Source: an uncultured Gemmatimonadota bacterium
GTDB taxonomy: Bacteria; Gemmatimonadota; Gemmatimonadetes; Gemmatimonadales; GWC2-71-9
Length of the DNA stretch: 64,000 bases
Assembly (NCBI GenBank): GCA_946887295.1
Contig: CAMPKP010000002.1
Coordinates: 1-64,000 of the forward strand
Direction of reading: 5' to 3'
In this document: positions 9,353-19,215 of the stretch, one piece after another
How the letters are laid out: each line of letters starts with the position of its first letter
Numbering within the stretch: position 1 is the first letter of the stretch
Program-made: the position numbers and the translations under genes
Notes under the pieces: generated by a model
Told to the model about the DNA's origin: nothing
Database searches by the model: none
The model's input: the letters and a program-made list of their open reading frames with translations, nothing else

Positions 9353-10152
9353 TCGACGGCAAGTCCCGGGTCTTCGCCCTGCTCGGGCACCCCGTGGTGC
9401 ACTCCCTCTCCCCGGCGATGCAGAACGCCGCCTTCCTGGCGCTCGGCCTGCCGGCGGTCTACGTCGCCATCAGCTGCGCCCCGGACGATGTCGCGCCCCT
9501 GATTCGGTCGCTGGCGCGCGCCGGGGGAGGCGGCAACGTCACCATTCCCCATAAGGAAGCCGCCGCGCTCGCGGTGGACCGCCGGCTCGACGAGGCCGAC
9601 GAGGTCGGGGCCTGCAACGTCTTCTGGAGCGAGCAGAGCACGATACTCGGCGGCAACACCGACGTCGAAGGGCTGCTGCAGGCCATCGAGGCGCTGCAGC
9701 CGCCTCCGGGCCCCTGGTTGATCATCGGCACCGGTGGGGGAGCGCGAGCCGCGGTCGTGGCGGCCGCGAGATGCCATGCTCGCGTCGCGATCTCGTCCCG
9801 TGCCCCGGACCGCGCCGCGGCTTTCGAGCGCTGGGTGGCGGAACGGGGAGTGGAGCGGGCCTCGCCGCGGGAGTGCCGTCTCGTCATCAACGCCACGCCT
9901 CTGGGGCTTCGCGCGGACGATCCCCTCCCGATAGAGCCGAGCGAGGTGGCCGGGGCCGCTGCCGCGCTGGACATGGTGTACCGCACGGGAGAGACGCGGT
10001 GGGTCCGCGCGATGCGCGCGGCGGGCTGTCGTGCCGCGGACGGCCGCGGGATGCTGGTGGCGCAGGGGGCCGCGGCGCTCGAGCTCTGGTTTCCGGAGGC
10101 CGACGCACCTACCGAGATCATGCGAGCCGCGGTCGATGCCGCGCTTCGCTGA
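9349..10152 (+). CDS. aroE: Shikimate dehydrogenase
   Basis: AroE reduces 3-dehydroshikimate to shikimate with NADPH in aromatic amino-acid synthesis. The 267-residue protein has the substrate-binding HSLSP (18-22), catalytic Lys69 in NVTIPHK, Asn90 and Asp105 (NTDVEG), a Rossmann loop GTGGGARA, SSRAPDRA for cofactor choice, and the NATPLGL motif. The GTG start overlaps the phosphatase stop. Its 3' end overlaps comF by 17 bases. Confidence 0.94.
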   Translation: MIDGKSRVFALLGHPVVHSLSPAMQNAAFLALGLPAVYVAISCAPDDVAPLIRSLARAGGGGNVTIPHKEAAALAVDRRLDEADEVGACNVFWSEQSTILGGNTDVEGLLQAIEALQPPPGPWLIIGTGGGARAAVVAAARCHARVAISSRAPDRAAAFERWVAERGVERASPRECRLVINATPLGLRADDPLPIEPSEVAGAAAALDMVYRTGETRWVRAMRAAGCRAADGRGMLVAQGAAALELWFPEADAPTEIMRAAVDAALR

Positions 10153-10873
10153 GCGCGTCGCGGGCTGGCGCTCGTCGCTGGCCGAGCTGGAGCGCTGGCT
10201 TCTTCCCGGCGCGTGCCTCCTCTGTGAGGCGCCCATCGCCGCGCGGGAGGAAGACGCCCTGATCTGCGGCCTCTGCCGCTCGCGCTGGCGGAGAATTCCC
10301 GGCCCGCTCTGCGACCGCTGTGGCCAGCCTGCGTTCGCCGGCCTCGCCTGCCGGATCTGCTCGGCGTGGGGGACGGAGCTGCGGCGGGTCCGGAGCGCCG
10401 TGTGGCTCGAGGAATCGGCCCGGGGCGCGGCCCATCGACTCAAGTACGAGGGCTGGTGGCGGGTGGCCGAGGCCATGGCGGACGCGATGCGGGGCCTCGA
10501 GCCATTGACCGCGGGAGTATCCTTGATTCCTGTTCCGCTCGGCGGCCGACGCCTGCGGCAGCGCGGATACAACCAGAGCGAGCACATCGCACGGGCTCTC
10601 GGGCGGCTGATCGGAGCGCCGGTGCGATGCGGCGTGCTCCGCAGGGTACGGGAGACCCGGACCCAGACGGCGCTGACGCCGGAGGCGAGGCAGGCGAACC
10701 TGGCCGGCGCCTTCGCCTGCCAGGGGGCAGAGGGTCTGGCGGCGGTGCTGGTGGACGACGTGTTCACGACCGGCGCGACGCTCGTCTCGGCTGCCGCGGC
10801 GCTGGCGGCCGCGGGCGCGGCGAGTGTGGACGGCGTGACCTTCGCGAGGGCGACGGAACCCGTGGCCGGGTGA
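10136..10873 (+). CDS. comF: ComF family phosphoribosyltransferase-like protein
   Basis: ComF proteins are cytoplasmic phosphoribosyltransferase-fold proteins needed for natural transformation in several bacteria, where they interact with the ssDNA uptake machinery. The 245-residue protein has an N-terminal double zinc ribbon (Cys pairs 27/30, 44/47, 59/62 and 72/75), the [13 protein letters not shown] motif and the PRPP loop [10 protein letters not shown] near residue 210. The ATG at 10136 lies inside the aroE end. Transformation cannot be inferred from comF alone, as many non-competent bacteria keep it. Confidence 0.9.
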   Translation: MPRFAERVAGWRSSLAELERWLLPGACLLCEAPIAAREEDALICGLCRSRWRRIPGPLCDRCGQPAFAGLACRICSAWGTELRRVRSAVWLEESARGAAHRLKYEGWWRVAEAMADAMRGLEPLTAGVSLIPVPLGGRRLRQRGYNQSEHIARALGRLIGAPVRCGVLRRVRETRTQTALTPEARQANLAGAFACQGAEGLAAVLVDDVFTTGATLVSAAAALAAAGAASVDGVTFARATEPVAG

Positions 10874-10932
10874 CGGCTGTTCAGGGACACGGGCGCCAAC
10901 CAATCGACAGGCACAAATCCGGGAGAGAGAGC

Positions 10933-11942
<1,010 letters not shown>

Positions 11943-11946
<4 letters not shown>

Positions 11947-13133
11947 AGCGTACGCTGGAGTCGCTCGACCCCGCCGCGATCGAGGGCAAGCGGGCACTGG
12001 TGCGGGTGGACTTCAACTGTCCGATAGACGACGGGAAAGTCACCGACAACACCCGCATCCGGGCCTCGCTCCCGACGATCGAGTATCTCCGGGGCCGGGG
12101 AGCGCGGGTGGTGCTGCTCTCGCATCTGGGCCGCCCCAAGGGCCGTCCGGACCCGCGGTACTCCCTCGAGCCGGTGGTGCGCGAGCTGGAGCGTCTGCTC
12201 GGCTCGCCGGTCAAGTTCCTGCGCGATCCGCTCTCGGAGCAGTCGCTGGCCGAGACCCGGCGCCTGCCCCGCGGCGGCGTGGCGATGGCCGAGAACACCC
12301 GGTTCTTCCCGGGGGAGGAGAGCAACGACCCGGAGCTGGCCGCCCGATTCGCGGCCCTCGGCGACTTCTTCGTGAACGATGCGTTCGGCTCGGCCCACCG
12401 CGCCCACGCCAGCACCGAAGGGGTGGCGAGGCTGCTCAAGCCCGCGGTCTCCGGACTGCTGATGGAGCGGGAGCTCAAGTATCTTGGCGACGCGCTGCAC
12501 CACCCCAAGCGTCCCTTCCTCGCGGTGCTCGGCGGCGCCAAGATCAGCGGAAAGATCGACCTGATCTCGGCCCTGCTGCCCAAGGTGGACCAGGTGCTGA
12601 TCGGCGGCGCGATGGCATGTACCTTCTTCGCCGCGATGGGGCTCGAGACCGGCAATTCCCTCATCGAGGCCGACCGCATCGAGCTGGCCCGCCGGCTGCT
12701 GGCCGATTCGGGGGGCAAGCTGGTGTTGCCGGTGGGCGCGGTCGTGGCCCGTGAGCTCAGGCCCGGCGCCGAGACCAGGACGGTCCCGCGCGACCGGATC
12801 CCAGAGGGCTGGGCGGTGTACGACATCGATCCGGCAACCGAGAAGGAGTTCGGGGCCCGGATCGAGCGCGCCGGCACCGTGATCTGGAACGGCCCCATGG
12901 GCGTATTCGAGACACCGCCGTTCGACCACGGCACCAAAGCCATTGCCCGGGCGATGGCTGCCGCCACGGCCCAGGGAGCGGTGACCGTGGTGGGAGGGGG
13001 CGATTCCGCCGCGGCCGTCGTCCAGGCGGGACTGCAGGACCGCATCACCCACGTCTCCACCGGCGGCGGAGCGACCCTCGAATTTCTGGAGGGAAAGACA
13101 CTCCCAGGGGTCGCCGCCCTGGACGACGCCTGA
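11943..13133 (+). CDS. pgk: Phosphoglycerate kinase
   Basis: Pgk makes ATP from 1,3-bisphosphoglycerate. The 396-residue protein shows the family order: RVDFNCPID near residue 22, [11 protein letters not shown] near 60, NTRFFPGEE near 118, [15 protein letters not shown] near 140, [10 protein letters not shown] near 197, the WNGPMGVFE nucleotide-site motif, and GGGDSAAAV and STGGGA near the end. No fusion to TpiA is present. GTG start in the gap stop. A 69-base spacer without recognisable signals precedes tpiA. Confidence 0.96.
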
Positions 13134-13202
13134 GCTCAGGGACGCCACGCTCCGCTCCGCGCTCGAACGAGAGAGCGCCCCGACCCATCACCATTCGAGG
13201 CC

Positions 13203-13958
13203 ATGTCGAAGCGCTCCCTCATCTACGCCGCCAACTGGAAAATGAATCACGGGCCGGCGGCGACTCGTGACTTTCTCCCCCGGTTCCTGCAGATCACCGC
13301 TCCGGACCCCGATCGTCATCTCTGGTTCTTCCCTCCGTCCGTCTCCATCACCGCGGCCTGCGAGGCGTCCGCCGGGCGTACGGACGTGACGATCGGCGCC
13401 CAGAACGTGCACTGGGAGCCCAAGGGCGCGTTCACGGGCGAGCTTTCCATCCCGCTGGTGATGGAGGCGGGGGCGCGAGCGACGCTGATCGGCCACTCGG
13501 AGCGCCGGCATCTCTTCGGCGAGACCGACGAGCAGGTGGGCCGCAAACTGGCCGCATCGCTCAAGGCAGGGCTGATGCCCATGGTCTGCGTCGGCGAGAC
13601 CCTCGCGGAGCGCGAGAGTGGACGGACCGAGCAGGTGGTGACCCGTCAGCTCGCGACGCTGGTGGAGCGGGTCGGTCCCGCCGACTGGAGCCGGGTGCTG
13701 CTGGCGTACGAGCCGGTCTGGGCGATCGGCACCGGCAAGAACGCCACGCCCGACGACGCGGCGCAGGTGCATGCGCTGATCCGGTTCGAGCTGGGCCGCC
13801 GCGGCGTCACCGGGCCGGTGCGGATCCTCTACGGCGGAAGCGTCAACAAGGACAATGTGCTGGCGCTGCTCGCCCGCGAAGAGGTGGATGGCGTGCTGGT
13901 CGGGGGCGCCAGCCTCGAGCCCGATGGCTGGGCCGAGCTGGTCGGGCTCGGCGTCTGA
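13203..13958 (+). CDS. tpiA: Triosephosphate isomerase
   Basis: TpiA interconverts dihydroxyacetone phosphate and glyceraldehyde 3-phosphate. The 251-residue protein carries Asn11 and Lys13 (AANWKM), His98 (IGHSERR), the catalytic Glu170 (AYEPVWAIGTG), whose following loop closes over the substrate, and the phosphate-binding YGGSV and GVLVGGASL segments. The next gene starts 10 bases later. In many genomes secG directly follows tpiA; here two other genes intervene. Confidence 0.96.
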   Translation: MSKRSLIYAANWKMNHGPAATRDFLPRFLQITAPDPDRHLWFFPPSVSITAACEASAGRTDVTIGAQNVHWEPKGAFTGELSIPLVMEAGARATLIGHSERRHLFGETDEQVGRKLAASLKAGLMPMVCVGETLAERESGRTEQVVTRQLATLVERVGPADWSRVLLAYEPVWAIGTGKNATPDDAAQVHALIRFELGRRGVTGPVRILYGGSVNKDNVLALLAREEVDGVLVGGASLEPDGWAELVGLGV

Positions 13959-13968
13959 GAAGCATCGC

Positions 13969-15129
13969 ATGAGCGTGAAGACGCGCCTGGCGGATGCCAC
14001 TCTGCTGGAGCGCCTCGTGGGCTTCGACACCACCAGCAGTCTCAGCAACCTTCCGCTGGCCGACTTCGTCTGCGACTACCTGGATCGTCCGGGAGTGCGG
14101 GTGGACAAGGTCTGGTCGGAGGACCGCACCAAGGCCAACGTGGTCGTCCGGGCCGGCCCCGAACGGGACGACGGCGAAGGCCTCACGCTCTCCGGCCACA
14201 TGGACGTCGTTCCGGCGGACGAGCCGGAATGGCGCTCGGAGCCGTTCACCCTGACCACCACCGAAGAGGCCTATGTCGGGCGCGGCACGGCCGACATGAA
14301 GGGCTTTCTCGCCCTGGCGGTCGCCCGGCTGGCCCGGCTGGATCCGGGGCGGCTCCGGCGGCCGCTGGCGCTGCTGCTGACCTACGACGAGGAAGTCGGC
14401 ACACTGGGGGCGCGCCGATTCGCCGAGAGCGGCGACCTCGCCCCGACGCTGCCGCGCGACGTGATCATCGGCGAGCCCACGTCGCTCCGCGTCGTCCGGC
14501 TGCACAAGGGGATGATCCGGCTCCGGCTCGTGTTCCACGGGCGCGCCGCCCACAGCGGCTACCCGCACCTGGGCCGCAACGCGATCGAGCCGGCGGCACG
14601 CGCCATCGCGGCGCTGGCCGAGCTGCGCGCCGGGATGGAGACGGAGCGACCACCGCACGGAGAGCACTTTCCCGAAGTGCCGTACGCCGCCCTCAACGTG
14701 GGGACCGTGGCCGGCGGAAGCGCCGTGAACGTGATTCCGGACCGCTGCACCGTGCAGGTGGGCATCCGCCTGCTGCCGGAGATGAAGGCGGAGGAGATGA
14801 CCGAGCGCGTGCGGGAGACCGTGGCGGCTGCCCTTCCGGGCGAGACGTTCGAGCTTCTGTCGCTGGGCGAGAGTCCGGCCATGATGCTGGACCAGAAGGC
14901 GCCGCTCCATCGCCAGCTCTGCGAGCTGGTGGGACAGCACGGTACCGAGAGCGTCGCCTTCGCCACCGACGCGGGCTGGCTCCAGAGGATCGGGCTGCGC
15001 TGCGCGGTCTTCGGGCCGGGCAGCATCGAGGTGGCGCATCGGCCGAACGAGTTTCTTCCGATCGGGGAGTTCGCCCGCGCGGGCGACCTGCTGGACGAGA
15101 TCATCCACCGCAGATGCCTCGCGGAATGA
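13969..15129 (+). CDS. M20 family deacylase, acetylornithine deacetylase-like
   Basis: The 386-residue protein is a two-zinc M20 hydrolase. Metal ligands and the catalytic base are visible: His77 and Asp79 (GHMDVVP), bridging Asp109 (GTADMKG), Glu141/Glu142 (TYDEEVGT), Glu169 (GEPT) and a C-terminal His (VAHRPNEF). ArgE proteins remove N-acetyl from ornithine and also other N-acyl or N-formyl groups. No other arginine genes lie nearby. Instead the stop overlaps hutF (ATGA), so an alternative role on N-formylglutamate, the product of HutF, is plausible. Substrate assignment from family resemblance alone is uncertain. Confidence 0.85.
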   Translation: MSVKTRLADATLLERLVGFDTTSSLSNLPLADFVCDYLDRPGVRVDKVWSEDRTKANVVVRAGPERDDGEGLTLSGHMDVVPADEPEWRSEPFTLTTTEEAYVGRGTADMKGFLALAVARLARLDPGRLRRPLALLLTYDEEVGTLGARRFAESGDLAPTLPRDVIIGEPTSLRVVRLHKGMIRLRLVFHGRAAHSGYPHLGRNAIEPAARAIAALAELRAGMETERPPHGEHFPEVPYAALNVGTVAGGSAVNVIPDRCTVQVGIRLLPEMKAEEMTERVRETVAAALPGETFELLSLGESPAMMLDQKAPLHRQLCELVGQHGTESVAFATDAGWLQRIGLRCAVFGPGSIEVAHRPNEFLPIGEFARAGDLLDEIIHRRCLAE

Positions 15130-16412
15130 GCCGGCAGACGCTCCAGGCGGATCTCACATGGATCGACGGGGCCTTCGTCGCGGACAGCACGGTCACCATC
15201 GGCACCGATGGGCGCATCGAGTCCGTGGGGCGCGCGGCCGGCGGTTCCGTCCGTCGTCTGCAGGGCATCGCGCTGCTTCCCGGATTCGTGAACACACATT
15301 CGCACGCCTTTCAGCGGGGCCTCCGCGGGTCGGGTGAGCGCTTTCCGACCGGGGCAGGGAGCTTCTGGAGCTGGCGGGAGGCGATGTATGCGCTGGTCTC
15401 GACCGTCGACCGCCGGTTGCTCGGGGAGCTCTGCCGCCGTGCCTTCGCCGAGATGCGGAACGCGGGGTTCACGAGCGTCGGCGAGTTTCACTACCTCCAT
15501 CACGACGCCGAGGGCGACTTCGCCTTCGACGACGTGGTGCTCGAGGCCGCGGCCGACGTGGGCATTCGCCTGGTGCTGCTCCAAGCCTACTACGCCGCCG
15601 GCGGACTCGGCCGGGCGCTCGAGCCGGGGCAGCGCCGGTTCGCTACCCTCGACCTCGGGGCGTACTGGCGGCAGGTGGATCGGCTGTCGCAGCGCCTCGA
15701 TCACGCGACCCAGTCACTCGGCGTGGCGGCGCACAGTGTCCGGGCCGTCGGCCTGGCCGAGATCAAGGCGCTCCACTCCGAAGCGGCCCGGCGAGGGCTC
15801 CCGTTCCACATGCACGTCGAGGAGCAGCGGCGCGAGATCGAGGAGACGGTTGCCGCGTACGGCCGGACGCCGATGCGCCTCCTGTGCGACGAGCTGGAGG
15901 AGGGCGGCAGCCTCACGGCGGTGCATTGCACTCACACGTCACCGGAGGACATGGCTCGCTTTCTCGGCCGGGGCGGCGGCGTGTGCGTCTGTCCGCTCAC
16001 CGAGGCGAACCTGGGCGACGGCATTCCCGACCTGCGCGCGGCCCACGCGGCCGGCGGGCGGCTCTCGCTCGGAACCGACTCCAACGCCCGGATCTCGGCC
16101 ATCGAGGAGATGCGCTGGCTGGAGTACGGCCAGCGGCTCCGCGGCGAGCTGCGCGGGGCGCTCGCCGTCCCGGGCGGCGACGTGGCGGTGACCATCCTGG
16201 ACGCGGCCACGAGCGGCGGCGCCGCGGCGCTCGGCTTGGCGGCGGGCAAGATCGCGCCCGGGCGGTGGGCCGATCTGGCCGCCGTGGACCTCGCGGCGCC
16301 GCCCCTCGCGGGCATCGCTCCGGGGGGCCTGCTCGCCGCGATCGTGTTCGGGGGCGGGAACGCGGTGATCGCGGGAACCTTCGTGGGAGGGAAGTGGCGT
16401 GAGGCGGATTGA
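15126..16412 (+). CDS. hutF: Formimidoylglutamate deiminase (HutF-like amidohydrolase)
   Basis: HutF deiminates N-formimino-L-glutamate to N-formyl-L-glutamate in the five-step histidine degradation route. The 428-residue amidohydrolase has the metal-binding NTHSHAFQRG (His58, His60 and a Gln that is characteristic of HutF), His203, FHMHVEEQ (His228/230), the HCTHTSP segment and Asp318 in GTDSNARIS. No other hut genes (hutH, hutU, hutI, hutG) are in the window. I chose the ATG that overlaps the previous stop; an in-frame ATG four codons upstream is possible. Confidence 0.85.
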   Translation: MSRQTLQADLTWIDGAFVADSTVTIGTDGRIESVGRAAGGSVRRLQGIALLPGFVNTHSHAFQRGLRGSGERFPTGAGSFWSWREAMYALVSTVDRRLLGELCRRAFAEMRNAGFTSVGEFHYLHHDAEGDFAFDDVVLEAAADVGIRLVLLQAYYAAGGLGRALEPGQRRFATLDLGAYWRQVDRLSQRLDHATQSLGVAAHSVRAVGLAEIKALHSEAARRGLPFHMHVEEQRREIEETVAAYGRTPMRLLCDELEEGGSLTAVHCTHTSPEDMARFLGRGGGVCVCPLTEANLGDGIPDLRAAHAAGGRLSLGTDSNARISAIEEMRWLEYGQRLRGELRGALAVPGGDVAVTILDAATSGGAAALGLAAGKIAPGRWADLAAVDLAAPPLAGIAPGGLLAAIVFGGGNAVIAGTFVGGKWREAD

Positions 16413-16437
16413 CCCAACCTGGTCCGGCGACTAGACT
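16409..16437 (+). promoter_or_regulatory. Promoter for secG
   Basis: TTGACC (16409-16414) and TAGACT (16432-16437) are separated by 17 bases, matching the housekeeping sigma layout in five and four of six positions. The -35 box overlies the hutF stop codon. The expected start near 16444 gives a leader of about 20 bases carrying AGGAGA (16450-16455), eight bases before the secG ATG. Confidence 0.6.
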
Positions 16438-16463
16438 TCCCGGCTGCCCAGGAGATCCTAATA

Positions 16464-16844
16464 ATGTTCGCGTTCCTGCTGACGCTTCTCATCCTCGACG
16501 CTCTGATCCTCTCCGCCGTCGTCCTGCTCCAGGCCGGCCAGGGCGGGGGGCTCGCCTCGCTTGGCGGCGCCACCACCGATACCGTGTTGGGCGGGCGGCA
16601 GGCGGTCACCATCCTCACCAAGATGACCTGGTGGTGCGGTGGGATCTTCCTGGCGCTCTCGCTGCTCCTCTCCTTCGTGCCGCGGGGCGGAACGTCGACC
16701 GAGCTGCAGGAGCGGCTCCGGGCTACGACGCCGGCCGCCCCGGAAACGAGCGCGCCGCTCCCTCTGGGCGGCTCGCCCGATACCGCGGCCGGACCCGCAC
16801 CCTCCACGGGCGCCCCGGCTCCCCAGCAGCAGCCCGGCAAGTGA
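16464..16844 (+). CDS. secG: Preprotein translocase subunit SecG
   Basis: SecG is the small SecYEG channel subunit that assists SecA-driven export. Two hydrophobic helices (about residues 2-23 and 54-75) flank the conserved cytoplasmic loop with [15 protein letters not shown], the family hallmark. A Pro/Ala/Thr-rich C-terminal tail of about 45 residues makes it 126 residues long. It has its own promoter and a clear SD. carA starts 26 bases downstream. Confidence 0.92.
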   Translation: MFAFLLTLLILDALILSAVVLLQAGQGGGLASLGGATTDTVLGGRQAVTILTKMTWWCGGIFLALSLLLSFVPRGGTSTELQERLRATTPAAPETSAPLPLGGSPDTAAGPAPSTGAPAPQQQPGK

Positions 16845-16869
16845 GGGCAAAGAGACGCGGGGCGACCGG

Positions 16870-17997
16870 ATGACCCATACCCCCGCTTTCGTTTTGCTGG
16901 AGGACGGCGCCTGGTTCGCGGGAACCACCACCGGACCCGTGGATCCCGCCTTCGGCGAGGTGGTCTTCACCACCAACATCACCGGCTATCAGGAGACGTT
17001 CACCGACCCGAGCTATCTCGGGCAGATCGTCGTCATGACCGCGCCGATGATCGGCAACTACGGCGTGAACCCGGAGGACATGGAGTCCGAGCGGCCGCAG
17101 GTCAGCGGGGTGGTGGTCAGGGAGATGTCCCGGCACCCTTCGAACTGGCGCTCCTCGCTCGGCCTCGGCGAGTGGCTGGGCACGTCCGGAGTGCCGGTGA
17201 TCGAAGGCGTGGACACGCGCCGGCTCACCCGGCATCTGCGCGAGCGCGGCGCGATGCGCGGGGTGATCGCCACCGGCCGCGAGCCGAGCCGCGAGCTCAC
17301 CGCCCAACTCCTGGCCGCGCCGGCCATGAGCGGACTCGACCTCGCATCCCGCGCCACCGTCCGCGAGAGCCGCTCCGAGGGTCAGGGCCCGCACGTAGTC
17401 GCCTACGACTACGGGATGAAGCGCAACATCGTGCGGATGCTGGTGCAGGCCGGGTGCCGGGTGACGGTGGTGCCGGCCTCGACGAGCGCGGCGCAAGTCC
17501 GCGAGCTGAAGCCGGATGGGCTCTTCCTTTCGAACGGTCCGGGAGATCCGGCGGCGGTAGGGTACGCCCTCGCGAACATTCGGGAGCTGGCCGGCTCGGG
17601 CCTCCCGACCTTCGGTATCTGCCTGGGACATCAGCTCATCGGCCTCGCGTTCGGGGGCGAGACGGCAAAGCTCCCCTACGGGCACCGCGGGGGAAATCAT
17701 CCGGTTCGCGATCTGCGCACAGGGCACATCCTCATCACGACGCAAAACCATGGGTTCGCGGTAGTTGGGGACGCGGAGCGGGTTCCGGGGGCCGGCGCCC
17801 TCGAGGTGACCCACCTGAATCTCAACGACGGAACCATCGAGGGAGTGCGTCATCGCGAGCTTCCGATGTTCGCGGTACAGTACCATCCGGAGGCCGCTCC
17901 GGGCCCTCACGACGCGTTCCCGCACTTCGCCGAGTTCCTCGCCTCGCTCCGTCCGGGGACGGCTCCGAAGTCCAAGCCCTTGACAGACAACACTTAA
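16870..17997 (+). CDS. carA: Carbamoyl-phosphate synthase small subunit (glutaminase)
   Basis: CarA releases ammonia from glutamine and passes it to CarB to make carbamoyl phosphate for arginine and pyrimidines. The 375-residue protein has the N-terminal CarA domain ([16 protein letters not shown]) and a C-terminal class I amidotransferase with nucleophile Cys251 (GICLGHQL) and a His/Glu pair in YHPEAAPG near residue 345. carB is not in the window. The last codons of carA contain the -35 box of the HU promoter. Confidence 0.95.
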   Translation: MTHTPAFVLLEDGAWFAGTTTGPVDPAFGEVVFTTNITGYQETFTDPSYLGQIVVMTAPMIGNYGVNPEDMESERPQVSGVVVREMSRHPSNWRSSLGLGEWLGTSGVPVIEGVDTRRLTRHLRERGAMRGVIATGREPSRELTAQLLAAPAMSGLDLASRATVRESRSEGQGPHVVAYDYGMKRNIVRMLVQAGCRVTVVPASTSAAQVRELKPDGLFLSNGPGDPAAVGYALANIRELAGSGLPTFGICLGHQLIGLAFGGETAKLPYGHRGGNHPVRDLRTGHILITTQNHGFAVVGDAERVPGAGALEVTHLNLNDGTIEGVRHRELPMFAVQYHPEAAPGPHDAFPHFAEFLASLRPGTAPKSKPLTDNT

Positions 17998-18008
17998 GCC
18001 CATACTAT
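17980..18008 (+). promoter_or_regulatory. Near-canonical housekeeping promoter for the HU gene
   Basis: TTGACA (17980-17985, all six consensus positions) and TACTAT (18003-18008) are spaced by exactly 17 bases. The -35 box overlaps the last codons of carA and the -10 lies just past its stop. The leader is about 45 bases with an SD-like TGGGGGA before the ATG at 18061. It is the strongest promoter visible in the window, as expected for an abundant nucleoid protein. Confidence 0.8.
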
Positions 18009-18060
18009 CGGCCAGGATGCCCTCCCGAGCTACGCTGTCTGTAACCCTTCTGGGGGACGC

Positions 18061-18390
18061 ATGACCAAGGCCGATCTCGTCGAACAGGTAACCGCCTCGA
18101 TCGCCCGGACCGCCGGGCCCATGATCTCGAAAAAGGATTGCGCCCGGGTCGTGGACGCCTTCCTGGAAGCGGTCAAAGAGGCACTCAAGCAGCAGCAGAA
18201 CATCGAGGTGCGTGGGTTCGGGACCTTCAAGATCCGCCGGCGCAAGACCAGGATGGCGCGCAACCCGCGCACCGGCGATCCGGTCGAGGTCGCCGCTCGC
18301 CCGGTTCCGGTCTTCAAGCCCAGCAAAGAGTTACGGGCGCTGGTTGCGGACGAGAGCGAGCCCGCCGGGGAGGCCGCCGGCGGCATGTAG
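18061..18390 (+). CDS. HU/IHF family nucleoid DNA-binding protein
   Basis: The 109-residue protein begins MTKADLVEQVT and contains the family's FLEAVKEALKQQQNIEVRGFGTFKIRRR core and the beta-arm tip with RNPRTGD, where the conserved Arg-Asn-Pro intercalates in the DNA minor groove. An acidic/Gly-rich tail of about 15 residues follows the usual 90-residue fold. It is probably monocistronic: own promoter upstream, strong intrinsic terminator downstream. HU and IHF subunits cannot be told apart with confidence here. Confidence 0.93.
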   Translation: MTKADLVEQVTASIARTAGPMISKKDCARVVDAFLEAVKEALKQQQNIEVRGFGTFKIRRRKTRMARNPRTGDPVEVAARPVPVFKPSKELRALVADESEPAGEAAGGM

Positions 18391-18416
18391 GCGCAGCACC
18401 CGCGACAGGTTCAGTC

Positions 18417-18455
18417 GGGCCGCACCGGGACGCGCTCCCGGGCGGCCCTTCTTTC
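18417..18455 (+). terminator. Intrinsic terminator after the HU gene
   Basis: GGGCCGC (18417-18423), a bulged A and CCGGGA (18425-18430) pair with TCCCGG (18436-18441) and GCGGCCC (18442-18448), giving 13 pairs around a 5-base loop, followed by TTCTTTC. It lies 27 bases after the HU stop. This is the clearest rho-independent terminator in the window and isolates the HU gene from moaD. Confidence 0.85.
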
Positions 18456-18491
18456 ATCGTACTCGCCGTTCCCCCCTCCCATGATTGCGGA

Positions 18492-18497
18492 TAGGTT
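18492..18497 (+). promoter_or_regulatory. Possible -10 element for moaD
   Basis: TAGGTT at 18492-18497 ends six bases before the moaD ATG at 18504. Some promoter is needed because a strong terminator lies just upstream. If this is the -10, the transcript would be leaderless. No good -35 box is visible (TTCCCC at 18469-18474 sits at the right distance), so the assignment is weak. Confidence 0.3.
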
Positions 18498-18503
18498 CCA
18501 GTC

Positions 18504-18770
18504 ATGCCTGCCCCCGTCACGCAGATCGTCAACGTGCGAGTCCTGCTCTTCGCCAGCTACGCCGACCGGCTGGGGCTGGACTCGGTGCGCGTCGCCCTCC
18601 CGGCGCTCGCGACCGTCGCCGACGCGCTCGATCACGTGCGCTCGCTGCCCGGTGGCGAGCAGATACCACCGCGCCCGCTCTGCGCGGTGAACCTGGCTCA
18701 CGTGGGCCTCGATGCTCCTCTCGCCGAGGGCGACGAGCTGGCCCTGCTGCCCCCGCTGGCAGGCGGCTGA
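18504..18770 (+). CDS. moaD: Molybdopterin synthase sulfur carrier subunit
   Basis: MoaD is a ubiquitin-fold protein whose C-terminal Gly-Gly is converted to a thiocarboxylate that supplies dithiolene sulfur for molybdopterin. The 88-residue sequence has VRVLLFASYADRLG at the first strand, GDELALLPPLAGG at the end, and the required GG terminus. An internal GTG at 18534 would give the more usual 78 residues. It is followed within 4 bases by moaE. Confidence 0.9.
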   Translation: MPAPVTQIVNVRVLLFASYADRLGLDSVRVALPALATVADALDHVRSLPGGEQIPPRPLCAVNLAHVGLDAPLAEGDELALLPPLAGG

Positions 18771-18774
18771 GTCA

Positions 18775-19215
18775 GTGGCTCACCTCTCTGCGGCCCCCAT
18801 CGATCCGGCGAGCCTCGTCGCCCAGGTTGAATCCCCAGCCCATGGCGGCGTCTCGTCCTTTCTCGGCCTGGTGCGCGACCACCATGGCGGCCGCGCCGTC
18901 CAGCGCCTGGAGTACTCGGCGTACGGCCCGATGGCCGAGGCGGAGTGCGCCCACATCATCTGCGACGCTGAGAAACGGTGGCCGGTTCGGGTCGCGTTGC
19001 TGCACCGGGTCGGCGCCCTCGAGATCGGCGACATCGCGGTCGCGGTCGCCGCCGCGGGCGCCCACCGGGACGAGGCCTTCGCGGCCTGCCGCTTCGTGAT
19101 CGAGGAGGTCAAGCGCCGGGTGCCCATTTGGAAGAAAGAGTTCTATCAGGACGGGGCCGTGGAGTGGGTGGATCCCACCAGCGCTGCGGCGCCGCACGAA
19201 GTGCTCGATCGATGA
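18775..19215 (+). CDS. moaE: Molybdopterin synthase catalytic subunit
   Basis: MoaE receives sulfur from MoaD to convert cyclic pyranopterin monophosphate to molybdopterin. The 146-residue protein shows GGVSSFLGLVRDHHGGR, LEYSAYGPMAE, HRVGALEIGD and the active-site PIWKKEFYQDG lysine motif near the C-terminus. The GTG start fits the MoaD spacing. The stop overlaps moaA (ATGA), so the three genes form one coupled unit. Confidence 0.93.
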   Translation: MAHLSAAPIDPASLVAQVESPAHGGVSSFLGLVRDHHGGRAVQRLEYSAYGPMAEAECAHIICDAEKRWPVRVALLHRVGALEIGDIAVAVAAAGAHRDEAFAACRFVIEEVKRRVPIWKKEFYQDGAVEWVDPTSAAAPHEVLDR

